Shown: positions 1-5,582, counted from the first letter of the stretch. The stretch: DNA of 5,835 bases from Bacteroidales bacterium (GCA_017429205.1 JAFRPH010000104.1:1-5835), one strand, 5' to 3'. Numbers and translations are program-made. Notes: a model not told the origin generated them from the sequence alone.

Positions 1-10
1 GGGCCGTCTC
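1..10 (-). repeat. Possible truncated end of a structured intergenic repeat
   Basis: The first bases, GGGCCGTCTC, match the reverse-oriented outer end of the repeat described at 91..160, which reads GGGCCGTCCC there, with one mismatch. An AT-rich spacer (11..90) then leads into the plus-oriented copy at 91. The same order (reverse copy, AT-rich spacer, forward copy) is seen complete at 3462..3664. Ten bases are too few to be certain, and the rest of this copy would lie outside the window. Confidence 0.35.
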
Positions 11-90
11 TTTCCTGGTAATTATTGGGTAAGGCTGAGAGCATAGCCTGTCATTCCATCAAAACCTGACAATTCCCCAAGAATTATTTA

Positions 91-160
91 ACGGGACGGC
101 CCCGAAGGAGTCCAGAGGGCGATCGGAAAGCCCTCTGGTGCGCCCGCAGGCGCATTCCCT
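91..160 (+). repeat. Structured intergenic repeat, copy 1
   Basis: This is one of five copies of a repeat of about 70 bp. It opens with ACGGGACGGCCCCGAAGGAG. A perfect 9-bp hairpin follows: CCAGAGGGC (112..120), loop GATCGGAAA (121..129), GCCCTCTGG (130..138). Directly against it is a second hairpin: TGCGCC (139..144), loop CGCA, GGCGCA (149..154). On the opposite strand the first segment reads CCTTCGGG, a C(UUCG)G-type loop. A related tail, AGAACC, lies at 192..197. The copy sits downstream of the terminator of the 290..820 gene and points against it. No coding potential is seen. It could be a REP- or MITE-like element, or a structured RNA. Confidence 0.88.
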
Positions 161-243
161 CATCAGCGGAGTCTTCCCTTGCTAAACGTGCAGAACCAAA
201 AAACCTTATCGTCCTTCCCTGAGATCAGGATCACTCCCAATGC

Positions 244-275
244 AAAACCCCCGTCCGGACTGCCGGGCGGGGGGT
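244..275 (-). terminator. Intrinsic terminator of the small secreted-protein gene
   Basis: Read on the minus strand, ACCCCC and GGGGGT form the outer stem and CCGG/CCGG the inner stem around a CAGT loop. One bulge and one mismatch lie between the two stems. The stem runs straight into TTTTGC. It begins about 15 bases after the stop codon at 290, a normal place for a rho-independent terminator. The T-tract is short, so some readthrough is possible. Confidence 0.75.
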
Positions 276-289
276 CTGTGTTTCGGGGC

Positions 290-820
290 TCAGCGGGCGA
301 GCGCGGAGGCCATGTCGAGGAAGGTCACTTCGATGTCGTCGCCGTCACGCTCGAGGACCGCTTTCACGGTGCCGGAGGTGAAGACCAGGGCGCCGTACTC
401 GGGGCGGCCGTCGTCGTCGACCGCGTACACGGCGTTGCCCAGTTCGGCCGGATCCAGCGGGGCGGGCTCGCCGAGGAAGCCGGTCAGGTCGGCCAGGACC
501 TTCTCGTAGGAGGCGTCGCGGGTCTCCAGGGAGCCCTTCACGGCGACCAGGGCGTTGTCCAGGAAGAAGAACCTGAGTTCACAGGGCGTTCCGTGGTCCA
601 TCGCGTGCTCGTACTCAAGCGTCGTGAATGTGAAGGCCCGGGTGCGTTCGGTCTCCCACTCGCAGCCGCGGTTGCCCTCGACGGCGATCACTTCATCCGG
701 GGTCATGCCGAAGGTGATGCCGTCGCGAAGGGTGAAGGGGGCGTCCGGGTTCTCCGCAAAGGCGGCGACGGCGGCGGTCAGCAGGCAAATGACGGTCAGC
801 AGGGTGATCAGTTTCTTCAT
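290..820 (-). CDS. Small secreted protein of unknown function
   Basis: The predicted product has 176 aa. I do not recognise a named family. The N-terminus (MKK, then a hydrophobic stretch at about 4-20, AFA at 20-22) is a Sec signal peptide with likely cleavage before Glu23; there is no lipobox, so it is probably a soluble exported protein of about 154 aa. Near the mature N-terminus, residues 33-44 read DGITFGMTPDEV. This resembles the G-M-T-x-x-E-V turn-helix start of BamE/SmpA-like small alpha/beta domains, but the resemblance is local and may be convergent. Alternating strand-like segments follow, with a helix at about 104-117 and a final strand at 162-168. Cys53 and Cys80 are the only mature cysteines and could form a disulfide. 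The ATG at 820 is chosen because GGAGAAG precedes it at normal spacing and the signal peptide starts there. The gene is monocistronic, with its own promoter and terminator. The export call is firm; function is unknown. Confidence 0.9.
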   Translation of the reverse strand: MKKLITLLTVICLLTAAVAAFAENPDAPFTLRDGITFGMTPDEVIAVEGNRGCEWETERTRAFTFTTLEYEHAMDHGTPCELRFFFLDNALVAVKGSLETRDASYEKVLADLTGFLGEPAPLDPAELGNAVYAVDDDGRPEYGALVFTSGTVKAVLERDGDDIEVTFLDMASALAR

Positions 821-840
821 GTGGATTCTTCTCCGATACT

Positions 841-864
841 GCCGCTGTGAGCGGCGTTTTTTTT
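841..864 (+). terminator. Strong plus-strand terminator opposite the leader of the 290..820 gene
   Basis: GCCGCT (841..846), loop GTG, AGCGGC (850..855), then G and eight consecutive T (857..864) make a textbook intrinsic terminator for plus-strand transcription. No plus-strand gene precedes it in the window; the sequence upstream is the antisense of the 290..820 gene. On the minus strand the same DNA is an A8 tract followed by a hairpin just before the ribosome site. There it could act as a leader structure rather than a terminator. Confidence 0.7.
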
Positions 865-975
865 GATGCAGGCTTGTCGTGCGCCTGACGCCTGTTGATA
901 CGCACGAAAAGGAGGGGTGGCAGCGGAAGCATGAAAGATTTTGCGTTCTTTTGCTTTTCAGGGAAGGTTCGGGTC

Positions 976-1005
976 ATTATCTGAGGCTGCTCCCGGGAAA
1001 ATCAA
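976..1005 (-). promoter_or_regulatory. Promoter for the small secreted-protein gene
   Basis: On the minus strand, TTGATT (1000..1005) and GATAAT (976..981) are separated by 18 bases, a fair match to the sigma-70/A consensus (4/6 and 5/6). Transcription would begin near 969, giving a leader of about 150 nt before the ATG at 820. That leader contains a CCACCCCTCC stretch resembling anti-Shine-Dalgarno sequence, and the A8/hairpin at 841..864. A TATAAT at 1034..1039 is an alternative -10 but lacks a matching -35. Confidence 0.55.
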
Positions 1006-1043
1006 GAGGGTTCCACACTTTCGTCTTTCCATTATTATACTTG

Positions 1044-1113
1044 ACGGGTCGGCCCCGAAGGTTTCCAAAGGGCGATCGGAAAGCCCTTTGGTGCGCCCGC
1101 AGGCGCATTCCCT
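1044..1113 (+). repeat. Structured intergenic repeat, copy 2
   Basis: This has the same architecture as copy 1. The main stem is CCAAAGGGC (1065..1073) with GCCCTTTGG (1083..1091) around the unchanged loop GATCGGAAA (1074..1082). The G-to-A change in the left arm is matched by C-to-T in the right arm, so pairing is kept. The second hairpin, TGCGCC/GGCGCA, is at 1092..1107. The left segment has diverged (ACGGGTCGG, AAGGTTTCC). AGAACC lies at 1143..1148, where it abuts the T-tract of the minus-strand terminator. No reverse-oriented partner is visible to its left, so this copy is solitary. Confidence 0.88.
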
Positions 1114-1147
1114 GATCTGCGAGGATTTCTTTCCGAAGAAACAGAAC

Positions 1148-1171
1148 CGAAAAAGCCGGGTTCCCCCGGCT
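1148..1171 (-). terminator. Intrinsic terminator of the two-gene operon
   Basis: On the minus strand, AGCCGGG, loop GGAA, CCCGGCT form a perfect 7-bp stem followed by TTTTCGG. It lies about 40 bases after the stop codon at 1209. The run after the T-tract (GGTTCTG) is the complement of the repeat's conserved AGAACC tail, so terminator and repeat end meet here. Confidence 0.85.
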
Positions 1172-1208
1172 GGGTTTCCCCGGCTGTGCAAGGAGACTGC
1201 GGGTCCCC

Positions 1209-2348
1209 TCATTTCTTTTTGTTTTTCTTCCCCTTCTTACCGCTCTTCTTTTCCTTTTTGCTCTTCTTATCCTTCTTTTCCTTCTCCGGCACGGCTTCCT
1301 CCGGCACCGGAAGGGCGCGGGCCGCTTCCTCCGGCTCGGAGACCGGGGCGGCGGGAAGCGCGGGCTCCGGGAGAAGCGCGCGGCGGCGGAGCTGCATCAG
1401 GAAGAGCAGGATCATCCCGGCGGTGGCCAGGACCATCGGGATCCAGCACAGGGCCATCAGATGCTCGTAGCACCAGTTCTGGGTCTCCTGCGGCAGGCCG
1501 CCGAAGAACTTGTAGGGCTTGTCGAGCATGAACTGCATCGTGATGTGCACGCCGGCGCAGACGGCGAAGAGGATCAGCGGCAGGGCCACCGCGCGGAAGC
1601 CTCCGACACCCCTCCTGCGCACGGCGATGCAGCCGCGGATCAGCAGGAAGAGCATCACGCCCGCGCAGATCACCTGCTCCGTGCGCACAAAGTACTGGCT
1701 CAGCTTGATCGGGTCGACGCGGGCCAGCTCCGGGAGCAGCTGCAGGGCGCAGAGCAGGTAGGCCGTACACTCGAAGCAGAGGCCCTTCCCCGTCCTCTGC
1801 CAGACGGGCAGCAGGCTGATGCCCAGGCAGACGAGGGCCGCGACGGCGCACAGGGCCCAGAGGGTCAGCTCCCACTCGCCCCAGCTGTTCGGCGCGGCGA
1901 CGGGGAAGAAGCGCAGCCACGGGGCTTCCACCACGTCACCCACATTGAACGCCGTCAGGAAGCTCTCCGCCAGCCGGACGCCGGCGATGGCCGCGCAGAA
2001 GGGCGCCGCGAAGACGTCGAGGACCTCCGCCGCGCTCCGCCGCATGATCTTCGCCGCGGCAAAGGCCGCCAGCGCGAGGCCCACGCACGCGCCCGCGAAG
2101 GAGAAGGTGCTCAGGCTCAGGCTGATCGCGTCCGTCCACAGGGTGTCGAAGCTCCCGAAAAAGAGGCGGTCAACCTCCGAGAGCAGGAAGCCGAGCTTCG
2201 CGCAGAGGAAGCCGGCGGGCAGGCCCAAGCCGAGGGTGATCCAGGCGATCGCCCCGCGCAGGCCGCGGCGCCGCAGCAGGATCTGATACAGAAGGGCGGC
2301 GCCGGCCAGTGACAGGCACAGCGCCGCGAGAAAGCTGTTTTCGGTCAT
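1209..2348 (-). CDS. Lgt-like polytopic membrane protein, probably catalytically altered
   Basis: The predicted product has 379 aa and about eight hydrophobic segments. Its plan follows prolipoprotein diacylglyceryl transferase (Lgt). FSFAGACVG (82-90) sits where the family has SFHGGxxG. GVRLAESF (123-130) sits at the conserved Arg loop. GKGLCFECTAYLLC then QLLPELARVDP (203-213) matches the RFxxExxR-x-D segment, and RTEQV (222-226) matches the late SQ/GQ helix start. The family's His is Ala85 here, and the first Arg of RFxxExxR is Gln203; Glu207, Arg210 and probably Arg125 remain. The enzyme normally lipidates prolipoproteins from phosphatidylglycerol; this copy may do something else. Residues 322-379 form a cytoplasm-type tail, Pro/Ala/Glu-rich and then almost all Lys/Glu. 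The ATG at 2348 shares one base with the upstream stop (TGATG); a longer upstream reading frame is a shadow of that gene. The membrane-protein call is firm; the Lgt relation is moderately sure. Confidence 0.85.
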   Translation of the reverse strand: MTENSFLAALCLSLAGAALLYQILLRRRGLRGAIAWITLGLGLPAGFLCAKLGFLLSEVDRLFFGSFDTLWTDAISLSLSTFSFAGACVGLALAAFAAAKIMRRSAAEVLDVFAAPFCAAIAGVRLAESFLTAFNVGDVVEAPWLRFFPVAAPNSWGEWELTLWALCAVAALVCLGISLLPVWQRTGKGLCFECTAYLLCALQLLPELARVDPIKLSQYFVRTEQVICAGVMLFLLIRGCIAVRRRGVGGFRAVALPLILFAVCAGVHITMQFMLDKPYKFFGGLPQETQNWCYEHLMALCWIPMVLATAGMILLFLMQLRRRALLPEPALPAAPVSEPEEAARALPVPEEAVPEKEKKDKKSKKEKKSGKKGKKNKKK

Positions 2349-2364
2349 CACGGAGCCCCCTCCG
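2346..2364 (-). promoter_or_regulatory. Hairpin-buried ribosome site and start/stop overlap between the operon genes
   Basis: On the minus strand, CGGAG (2364..2360), GGGG, CTCCG (2355..2351) is a perfect 5-bp hairpin that contains the GGAGG of the downstream gene. TGATG follows immediately: TGA stops the glycosidase and ATG starts the Lgt-like gene. Ribosomes finishing the first gene would open this hairpin, so the arrangement predicts translational coupling. The structure is seen; the coupling is inferred. Confidence 0.65.
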
Positions 2365-3298
2365 CCGAGGCAAAGTAGATGATGTCCTTGAGCCGGCGCG
2401 TCGTGGTCACGTTGATGCTGTTCTGCTTGACGCCGTTGAGCATCAGGACCGTGGAGTCGCCGCCGTCGAGGTTGTAGGCCACGCGCACGCCCTGCTCCGC
2501 GACCACCTTGGAGAACTCGAGCAGGGTCATGCCCCGGGAGTCGTACCAGGGGCCGGCGCAGCAGATCACCTTGTAGTGCAGGTGATCCACCTGGGCGATG
2601 CACATGCGCTGCTTCTTCATATCATAGACCATGTCGATGTAGCGGTCGGCGCCGTTGTGCTTCTCCACCACCTTGCCGTCGTCCACGAGCACCGGGCCGA
2701 AGGTGAAGGCGTTGATGACCTTCTTGCCGCCCACCGTCTCGACCTCCGTGCCTTTCTGCGGGCGGTAGAGCACGTGGAAGTCGCCGTCCTCGTCCACCAG
2801 GAGGATGTCCATCAGGCAGGTGTTCCACTTGCTCGGCTCGTCGAGGTTGTTGAGGTAGACCTCGCCCTGGCGGATGATGACGCCGTAGCCGCGCTTGCCC
2901 CTCGCGTCGTTGTAGTCGCCGTTGATGGCGAGGACAGCGTTGGCGTGCTGGGCGAGGCGGGCCGCGTCCATCTCGCCGCCGCGGTCAAAGCCGTAGGGCG
3001 AGAGCGTCCGCAGCTGGGACGCGTCGGCGATCACGATGTCCGCCACCCAGTATTCGCAGCTGTAGGCGCGGCCGCTGGTGATCGTCACGCGGATCGTGGA
3101 GTCGCTGTAGCCGTTGACGGCGAGCTTGTCCTGCCGCACCGGCATGCCGGGCGAGAAGTCGATGGGCAGCTTCCGGGCCTCCGCGGGCGCGTCCGCCGGC
3201 AGCGGGATCTCCTCCGCCGCGTCCTCCGCCAGGCCGGTGCAGATCGCGCACAGGCACAGGCACAGCCCGATCCACAGCGCCGCAAGTCTCCTGATCAT
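2348..3298 (-). CDS. Secreted phosphodiester glycosidase (NAGPA-domain) family protein
   Basis: The predicted product has 316 aa. A signal peptide (MIRR, then a Leu/Cys-rich core, cleavage near TGLA24) is followed by a linker rich in Pro and acidic residues. The NAGPA domain fills about residue 65 to the end. Seen in order: AINGDY (124-129), FTFGPVLV (198-205), SRGMTL (254-259), NLDGGDST (276-283), and a late Asn-x-x-Thr-Thr-Arg-Arg segment. These are the hallmark motifs of the family of the lysosomal uncovering enzyme, which removes GlcNAc from a GlcNAc-1-phospho-sugar. Bacterial members are thought to act on phosphodiester-linked glycans of the envelope or exopolysaccharide; the substrate here is unknown. 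A GTG at 3307 overlaps the ribosome site (GGAGGGG), so the ATG at 3298, eight bases after it, is preferred. First gene of an operon with the Lgt-like gene, with a leader of only about 25 nt. Confidence 0.92.
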   Translation of the reverse strand: MIRRLAALWIGLCLCLCAICTGLAEDAAEEIPLPADAPAEARKLPIDFSPGMPVRQDKLAVNGYSDSTIRVTITSGRAYSCEYWVADIVIADASQLRTLSPYGFDRGGEMDAARLAQHANAVLAINGDYNDARGKRGYGVIIRQGEVYLNNLDEPSKWNTCLMDILLVDEDGDFHVLYRPQKGTEVETVGGKKVINAFTFGPVLVDDGKVVEKHNGADRYIDMVYDMKKQRMCIAQVDHLHYKVICCAGPWYDSRGMTLLEFSKVVAEQGVRVAYNLDGGDSTVLMLNGVKQNSINVTTTRRLKDIIYFASAEGAP

Positions 3299-3330
3299 CG
3301 TGTTCACCCCTCCGGGAAGATTTCCATATC

Positions 3331-3359
3331 ATTGTAAAGGCTGCGCCCCCATCTGTCAA
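3331..3359 (-). promoter_or_regulatory. Consensus promoter of the glycosidase / Lgt-like operon
   Basis: On the minus strand, TTGACA (3354..3359), a 17-base spacer and TACAAT (3331..3336) give a 6/6 and 5/6 match to the housekeeping promoter. Transcription should begin near 3324, about 25 bases before the ATG at 3298. An A6 tract (3373..3378) upstream of the -35 may act as an UP-like element. No operator palindrome is evident, so strong constitutive expression is likely. Confidence 0.9.
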
Positions 3360-3461
3360 CCGTGGTCGCGGGTTTTTTACAGTGGCGGAGGGTGTGGCTG
3401 TATCCGGAAAACGGGGATTTTCCCGGTTCTTTGCGGAAAGTTCAGGAAAAGCATTCGGGAG

Positions 3462-3525
3462 AGGATTCATGCCTGCGGGCATGACCAGGGGCTTTCCGAT
3501 CGCCCCTGGACCCTTCGGGGCCGCC
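3462..3525 (-). repeat. Structured intergenic repeat, copy 4, reverse and most diverged
   Basis: The main stem is 8 bp, CCAGGGGC (3485..3492) with GCCCCTGG (3502..3509). It encloses TTTCCGATC (3493..3501), the complement of the invariant loop. The second hairpin has become TCATGCC (3467..3473), TGCG, GGCATGA (3478..3484), a 7-bp stem. Both arms differ from the other copies, yet pairing is perfect. On the plus strand GGACCC, TTCG, GGGCC makes a UUCG hairpin. The AGAACC tail, read on the minus strand, is at 3425..3430. The copy lies upstream of the operon promoter and pairs outward with copy 3. Confidence 0.85.
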
Positions 3526-3593
3526 TTTTTCTTGTATGTTGATGGGCAAAATAATCTTGATAAAGAGCCTTGCAATCTCAGAGCCTATCATCA
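3526..3593. other. AT-rich spacer between two outward-facing repeats
   Basis: This 68-base stretch separates the reverse copy 4 from the forward copy 3. It is much richer in A and T than the rest of the window. It contains a 7-base direct repeat, AGAGCCT, at 3564..3570 and 3580..3586. I found no convincing promoter in either direction and no reading frame. It corresponds in position to the AT-rich 11..90 next to copy 1. Confidence 0.6.
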
Positions 3594-3664
3594 ACGGGAC
3601 GGGCCCCGAAGGAGTCCAGAGGGCGATCGGAAAGCCCTCTGGTGCGCCCGCAGGCGCATTCCTT
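3594..3664 (+). repeat. Structured intergenic repeat, copy 3
   Basis: Nearly identical to copy 1, with one extra G in the opening segment (ACGGGACGGGCCCC). The main hairpin is CCAGAGGGC (3616..3624), GATCGGAAA (3625..3633), GCCCTCTGG (3634..3642). The second, TGCGCC/GGCGCA, spans 3643..3658. The AGAACC tail at 3686..3691 borders the terminator of the VWA gene. The high identity to copy 1, about 3.5 kb away, suggests recent spread or gene conversion. Confidence 0.9.
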
Positions 3665-3690
3665 CATTTCCCTGACAAAACGTAAAGAAC

Positions 3691-3725
3691 CGGAAAGCCC
3701 CTCCGCCCGGGAAGGGCAGAGGGGC
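3691..3725 (-). terminator. Intrinsic terminator of the VWA-protein gene
   Basis: On the minus strand, GCCCCTC pairs with GAGGGGC (arms 3719..3725 and 3697..3703). Inside, GCCC pairs with GGGC around a five-base loop, with a single mismatch between the two helices. TTTCCGG follows. It begins about 22 bases after the stop codon at 3748. The stem is very stable, but the T-tract is only three bases. Confidence 0.8.
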
Positions 3726-3747
3726 GCATCGGGCCCGGACCGTTCCG

Positions 3748-5574
3748 TCATTCCGTCAGGCTTCCGGAGCGGTCGAGGAGGGTCAGGAGGTAGACGAACT
3801 CCTCCTTGTAGGGGTCGCCGGAGACACTGCAGGAGCGGGCCAGGGCGAGGGCATCAGCCCAGGAGGCCGTGCCGCTGAACTCGCTGCCGCGCAGGAGCAT
3901 GCCGGTCTCGGCCACCGCGGCCGCCCAGCGCATATTCCCGCTGAGCTCCGCCGCGGGCTCGCCGGTCAGGGGCAGGGAGCGAAGCTGAGACTCATTCTCG
4001 CCGGGGTTCTTCCAGCGGATCGAGAGGGTCAGCCACTCGGCGCCTTCCCCCGCCGCGGGGGCCTGGGCATACTTGCTCTGCACACCGCCGAAGTCGAAGG
4101 CGCTGCCGACGGGCACGATCTCGTACAGGGCCGTCACGCGATGGCCGGTGCCGATCTCGCCGCCGTCCTTCGTGTCGTCGGCGAAGTCCTCCGCCGCCAT
4201 CACGCGGTCCTCGTAGCCGATCAGCCGGTAGCCCGCGACCATCGCCGGGTTGAAGTCCAGCTGCAGCTTGACGTCCTTCGCCACCTCGACGAAGGTGCCG
4301 CTGGCCTCGGTGACCAGGGCGCGCCTGGCCTCGAAGACCGTGTCGAGGTAGTAGTAGTTGCCGTCGCCGTAGTCCGCGAGGGCCTCGAGCTTGTTGTCCT
4401 TGTAGTTGCCGTAGCCCACGCCGAGCATGGTCAGGGTGACGCCGCCCTGCTTCTTCTCGCTCACGAGGCGGGCCAGGTCGCCCTCGCCGGTCATGCCGAC
4501 GTTGAAGTCGCCGTCGGTGGCCATCAGGATGCGGTTGATCCCGTCCACGCGGTACTTCTCCGCCAGCTGGTAGGCAGTCTGGATGCCGGCCGCGCTGTTG
4601 GTGGAGCCGCCCGCCTCAAGGGAGGAGATCGCCGCCATGATCCGCGTTTTGTCCGCCGCGGGCGCGCCCTCGAGCACGACCTCATCGCGGGAGGCGTAGG
4701 TCACGATGGAGACCGTGTCGGTGGGGTTGAGCTCGTCGAGCATCAGCAGGAAGGCCCGCTTCACCAGGTCGAGGCGGTCGGCGCCGTGCATGGAGCCGGA
4801 CACGTCGATCAGGAAGACGAGGTTGTGCCGCGGGCGCTCCTCGGGGAGGAGGTCGGCCTTCGCCCGGATCCCGATCTGCAGGAGCAGGGTGTCCGGGTTC
4901 CAGGGGCAGGGCGCGAGCTCCATCGAGGCGCCGATGGGGTCGCCGTTCTCCGGCTGGGGATAGTCGTAGGCGAAGTAGTTGAGCATCTCCTCGATGCGCA
5001 CGGCGTCCTTTGGGACGTCCCGGCCGCTGAGGATCAGGGAGCGGATCTTGGCGTAGGAGGCGGTATCCACGTCCGCCGCGAAGGTGGACAGGGGCGAGGT
5101 GCTCACGCTCTGGAAGCCGTTCTCGCGGATGAAGGTGTACTCCTCGGTGTTCCAGGCCATGCCCTTGGCGGCCATCATCATGTTGGGCATCGCGGTGGCG
5201 AGCGGCGCACAGGCGGCGTCGTAGTACGCCCACACGCCCTCCTCCTCAGCGACCGCCTCGGGCTCCGAAGTGCGGAAGGCGGATGCCTTGTCGGAGAAGA
5301 GCACCGACCAGGTCACGCTGTCGGCGATGCCGGTGGCGAGCAGGCCGTTCCAGCGCTGGAAGGCCACGAGGGCCGCCTCGGTGTCGGCGTCGAAGATCCC
5401 GTCGGGGGTTTTGGTCAGGTAGCCCAGCTCGCAGAGCCGGGCCTGGAGGGCGAGCACGTTGTCGCCGGTGTCGCCCGGGCGGCAGTACTCATCGGCCCGC
5501 GCGCAGGTCATCAGCCCGGTCAGTGCCAGCAGCAGCGCCAGCGCCAGGGCCAGCATCCTTCTGTTTGTTGTCAT
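3748..5574 (-). CDS. Secreted peptidoglycan-binding / YfbK-type von Willebrand A protein
   Basis: The predicted product has 608 aa. A signal peptide (MTTNRR, Leu/Ala-rich core, ARA at 25-27) has likely cleavage before Asp28. Residues about 30-94 form a PG_binding_1 repeat (RPGDTGDNVLALQ, LGYL, DGIFDADTEAALVAFQ). After a linker, residues about 141-236 match the N-terminal region of YfbK-type VWA proteins (STFAADVDTASYA, EEMLNYFAYDYP). The VWA domain (about 252-421) has a complete MIDAS: DVSGS (Asp257, Ser259, Ser261), Thr325 in GGST, Asp354 in ATDGD. Residues about 421-601 match the C-terminal DUF3520 region (NPAMVAGYRLIGYEDR, GHRVTALYEIVPVG). It should bind a divalent metal and a protein partner at the cell wall; the partner is unknown. 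The ATG at 5574 is chosen over one at 5631 because GGAAGGAGG precedes it by 8 bases and the signal peptide starts there. It is transcribed alone. Confidence 0.95.
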   Translation of the reverse strand: MTTNRRMLALALALLLALTGLMTCARADEYCRPGDTGDNVLALQARLCELGYLTKTPDGIFDADTEAALVAFQRWNGLLATGIADSVTWSVLFSDKASAFRTSEPEAVAEEEGVWAYYDAACAPLATAMPNMMMAAKGMAWNTEEYTFIRENGFQSVSTSPLSTFAADVDTASYAKIRSLILSGRDVPKDAVRIEEMLNYFAYDYPQPENGDPIGASMELAPCPWNPDTLLLQIGIRAKADLLPEERPRHNLVFLIDVSGSMHGADRLDLVKRAFLLMLDELNPTDTVSIVTYASRDEVVLEGAPAADKTRIMAAISSLEAGGSTNSAAGIQTAYQLAEKYRVDGINRILMATDGDFNVGMTGEGDLARLVSEKKQGGVTLTMLGVGYGNYKDNKLEALADYGDGNYYYLDTVFEARRALVTEASGTFVEVAKDVKLQLDFNPAMVAGYRLIGYEDRVMAAEDFADDTKDGGEIGTGHRVTALYEIVPVGSAFDFGGVQSKYAQAPAAGEGAEWLTLSIRWKNPGENESQLRSLPLTGEPAAELSGNMRWAAAVAETGMLLRGSEFSGTASWADALALARSCSVSGDPYKEEFVYLLTLLDRSGSLTE

Positions 5575-5582
5575 AGGGGGTT

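Noticed and set aside
2349..2603. Upstream extension of the Lgt-like gene to a start at 2603
   Set aside because: The added segment is Arg/Gly-rich out-of-frame glycosidase sequence. The ATG at 2348 has a ribosome site and begins a hydrophobic segment.
2309..3337. Plus-strand reading frame of 342 codons opposite the glycosidase gene
   Set aside because: It is an antisense shadow with repetitive Val/Ala/His/Asp content, no ribosome site, and it spans the end of one real gene and the promoter of the operon.
3355..3378. Plus-strand terminator ending in T6 upstream of the operon promoter
   Set aside because: The possible stem is only about four pairs (AACC/GGTT) with a long loop. The T6 is better read as an A-tract behind the minus-strand promoter.
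3564..3586. Direct repeat AGAGCCT in the AT-rich spacer as a binding site
   Set aside because: Two 7-base copies in one place are within chance, and no matching pair is seen in the other spacers.
3526..3593. Promoter within the spacer driving the flanking repeats
   Set aside because: TTGATA (plus) and TTGCAA (minus) lack acceptable -10 elements at normal spacing.
91..3664. CRISPR array or integron attC sites as explanation of the repeats
   Set aside because: Copies are kilobases apart, occur in both orientations and separate ordinary genes. There is no regular spacer series, no integrase and no recognisable attC core.
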